Shown piece by piece: positions 62,224 to 64,000 of a stretch of DNA of 64,000 bases. Made by a program: the position numbers and the translations under genes. Origin of the DNA: QYQD01 sp040755415 (GTDB lineage Bacteria > Desulfobacterota > QYQD01); the NCBI GenBank assembly GCA_040755415.1, contig JBFMAZ010000022.1, positions 62,001-126,000 on the forward strand, in the 5' to 3' direction. Each line of letters begins with the position of its first letter. Within the stretch, counting starts at the first letter, position 1. The notes beneath the pieces were generated by a model that was given only the letters and a program-made list of their open reading frames with translations, did no database searches and was not told the DNA's origin.

Positions 62224-64000
62224 CTAAAGTATAGATTCCATGGTGAGCGCCGGATGCCCGACCTCTTCCAAGAAGGGAAGAATCTCTTCTTCCGTAGCCC
62301 CCTTTGTCTCATCAGCGATCATATCAATCAAGTTTGGGATACCCAGTTCTTCTCCCCGCTTTCTTAATTTATCTTCCAACTCCTTCTTCAGCATCTGCGG
62401 CATCCACACCACCCGCTTTAGGCCTCCCTCGGCCAGGATGAACTTACGGCTGGCAATAAAGTGTTTGCTCACCCCCAAAAAGCCCGGGGTAACCTGCCCG
62501 CCGCCCACCATACCGGCCATAGTGGTGAATTTCATACCACTCGGCGTCATGCCCAGATAATCACGGTTGACGATCATCACCCCGTTACAAAGGGGTAAGA
62601 TGGTGGCGATGCATTCAAAACAGCCGCAGGCCGTCATCGGATCGTGGACGAGACTGTAAGCGCTGACCGTCTGCACCTTCTGTCTGGAGGCCTTGAAAAC
62701 AAATTCATCCGTTCCCTTCCACTTACCAAGGACCGGATCTATACACTCTCTCTTGGGAATAGGTTGATTGGGGCCGGTGGGGTTGATCTCATACGACGCC
62801 TTGCCATCCAGCCAATTATAAGCGCCGCACATACCGGTTCGTTCCGGAGTAATCACGCAGACATGCTGGGGAGCAAAGGATTGACAAAGGGTACAGGAAT
62901 AAAAAATCTCCTCTGACTCGTCGGTCATACCTTCTACCCTCTTATCCCGGGCACTATAAACCTTGCGGGCCATCTCCATTACTTCGTCAACCTTAGCTTC
63001 GTCAGTATATATTTTTACCTGGACTTTATCTACAATGGCGCCGAATTCCTGGTGATATTTGGCATGCATTATCTTTCCCAGGTCCTTCAAACGGAATCCC
63101 TTTTCCACAGCCGCCTTGCCTACACGAAGCCACATGATGTTACGCTGTCCAATATGCATGATCCCCTGGGCATAGTTAACCAGGTGGTGAATCTGTCTCT
63201 CCAGGATAGGCTCAAAGTCCTCCTGCATCTGGCGGCCGGCCACCTCAATGAGCATGGCAAACGGGAGCCGTGAGCCCTCCTTTACCCCATCAAGATCCGG
63301 TCCGGTCATCTCAACGTAGCCGTCTTCCACCTCGTCCATGTCGCGGCTTATCGTCAACTCGACGCCCTTGGTCTTTCCGCCGCCGCATTCCAGATAGAGA
63401 TCATCCTTCCGAATCCGTTCCCCCTCAAAGGCCGGCCCATAGGCCACGGGGATGTCTATTTTGGAAATGGTTACCTTAAGACCCCTTACCTCTACCGCCC
63501 GCTGAACAATCTCGTCGTGAGGCACATTGCTCACCACGTGTTCGTAAGTACAGATACCAGTGGGCAATATCTCGGGTATCGGGGTATCGGCTATGGTTGG
63601 GAAGCCCCAGTTGATGGCGCCTGCCGCATTGGCATACCATTCATCAGAGACCGGACCCAAAGGCATGGCAAAAGCAAAGACACGATTCTTGTTGTAGATC
63701 AGATTACCGCGAAAATCTCCCGGCTTAACACCACCGAAAGACATGGCCACGCGAGTAGCAAAACCCATGGCGAAAACCGTGGCCGTATAGTCCGTACCAA
63801 AAGAGACCAGACGGGTCGGCCAGCCGATCTGTACGCCAGCCTCGACTAACTGCTCAGACATTCTCACCCCGTTATTGTCGGAACACATGAAGACATACAG
63901 GTTTTTTTCCTGGAGTTCCCGGGCAATATTGGCCGCAATCTCTTTGTTTGGCGGAGCCCCAAGTATAGCTGCAAAACCAGGCGCCGTCCCATCGACGAAT
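62224..64000 (-). CDS. acsB: Acetyl-CoA synthase (CO dehydrogenase/acetyl-CoA synthase beta-type subunit), N-terminus outside window
   Basis: 592 codons are visible; the frame is open to the window edge (beyond an internal ATG at 63888 that is not the true start: upstream residues GTAPGFAAILGAPPNKEIAA belong to the family). A-cluster ligands are in SCTLCQSFAPQHVCVITPER (two Cys of CxxC, then Cys, followed by GMCGAYNW) and the CGC motif ACGCFECI, which binds the proximal and distal nickel. It condenses a methyl group from the corrinoid protein, CO and CoA into acetyl-CoA. It is the first visible gene of the acsB-acsC-acsE-formate dehydrogenase unit; acsA and acsD are not seen. Confidence 0.95.
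   Translation of the reverse strand, partial: FVDGTAPGFAAILGAPPNKEIAANIARELQEKNLYVFMCSDNNGVRMSEQLVEAGVQIGWPTRLVSFGTDYTATVFAMGFATRVAMSFGGVKPGDFRGNLIYNKNRVFAFAMPLGPVSDEWYANAAGAINWGFPTIADTPIPEILPTGICTYEHVVSNVPHDEIVQRAVEVRGLKVTISKIDIPVAYGPAFEGERIRKDDLYLECGGGKTKGVELTISRDMDEVEDGYVEMTGPDLDGVKEGSRLPFAMLIEVAGRQMQEDFEPILERQIHHLVNYAQGIMHIGQRNIMWLRVGKAAVEKGFRLKDLGKIMHAKYHQEFGAIVDKVQVKIYTDEAKVDEVMEMARKVYSARDKRVEGMTDESEEIFYSCTLCQSFAPQHVCVITPERTGMCGAYNWLDGKASYEINPTGPNQPIPKRECIDPVLGKWKGTDEFVFKASRQKVQTVSAYSLVHDPMTACGCFECIATILPLCNGVMIVNRDYLGMTPSGMKFTTMAGMVGGGQVTPGFLGVSKHFIASRKFILAEGGLKRVVWMPQMLKKELEDKLRKRGEELGIPNLIDMIADETKGATEEEILPFLEEVGHPALTMESIL

Noticed and set aside
63886..63888. ATG at 63888 as the start of acsB
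   Set aside because: The frame stays open to the window edge and the upstream residues belong to the acetyl-CoA synthase family.

Overview
The window looks like a piece of a draft or metagenome-assembled chromosome from a strictly anaerobic, double-membraned bacterium, most likely a Desulfobacterota-type autotroph. The reasons are acetyl-CoA synthase and corrinoid-protein genes of the Wood-Ljungdahl pathway, a selenocysteine formate dehydrogenase, rubrerythrin, a TonB-dependent receptor, a lipoprotein and many short non-coding repeats. A 10-base N gap followed by a 46-base C homopolymer (2364-2483) shows that it is an assembled scaffold. No rRNA or tRNA gene was recognised.

Layout. 1-9627: housekeeping genes (rubrerythrin, proC, UPF0182 membrane protein, cysteine desulfurase, a degenerate MvhD-like protein behind a candidate sigma-54 promoter, an SpmA-SpmB fusion). 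10144-22528: a plus-strand defence and DNA-repair block: hsdM (with a fused HTH), hsdS, RhuM-Fic, hsdR and a YgjP-type metallopeptidase, then sbcD and a frameshifted sbcC. 22842-28661: a sugar-nucleotide operon with a GalT-family transferase, a DHH phosphoesterase and three consecutive ADP-glucose pyrophosphorylase paralogues. 29520-33120: two sensor/hybrid kinases. 33238-40897: U32 peptidase, GAF protein, mreB, inositol monophosphatase, yggT-divIVA-DUF167 and an M28 peptidase. 41400-43077: cysC, a toxin-antitoxin pair and a MITE. 43183-51997: a minus-strand cluster coding for a double-cubane-cluster-type reductase and its ATP-dependent activator, a TonB receptor, a radical SAM protein and a FecBCD/BtuFCD-type ABC importer. 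52188-55284: a patchwork with a structured RNA-like element, a cysC remnant, a BrnT/BrnA-type pair, a DUF protein and a tandem Sm/Hfq-like protein. 55302-64000: minus-strand Wood-Ljungdahl genes acsB-acsC-acsE and a giant fused formate dehydrogenase.

How the genes work together. The right end carries carbon flow: the fused formate dehydrogenase links NAD(P)H or ferredoxin electrons to CO2/formate, AcsE moves the methyl group from methyl-tetrahydrofolate to the corrinoid protein (AcsC), and AcsB makes acetyl-CoA. The glgC/galT operon would store carbon as glucan. The DCCP/TonB/ABC cluster appears to import a metal complex or tetrapyrrole and to pair this with a strongly reducing enzyme; its substrate is unknown. 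Between these blocks the intergenic DNA is full of small non-autonomous elements. Several families have terminal inverted repeats and exact target-site duplications that can be read directly: 8 bp for family B, 4 bp for E, 6 bp for A and probably TA for C. One B element sits inside an E element.
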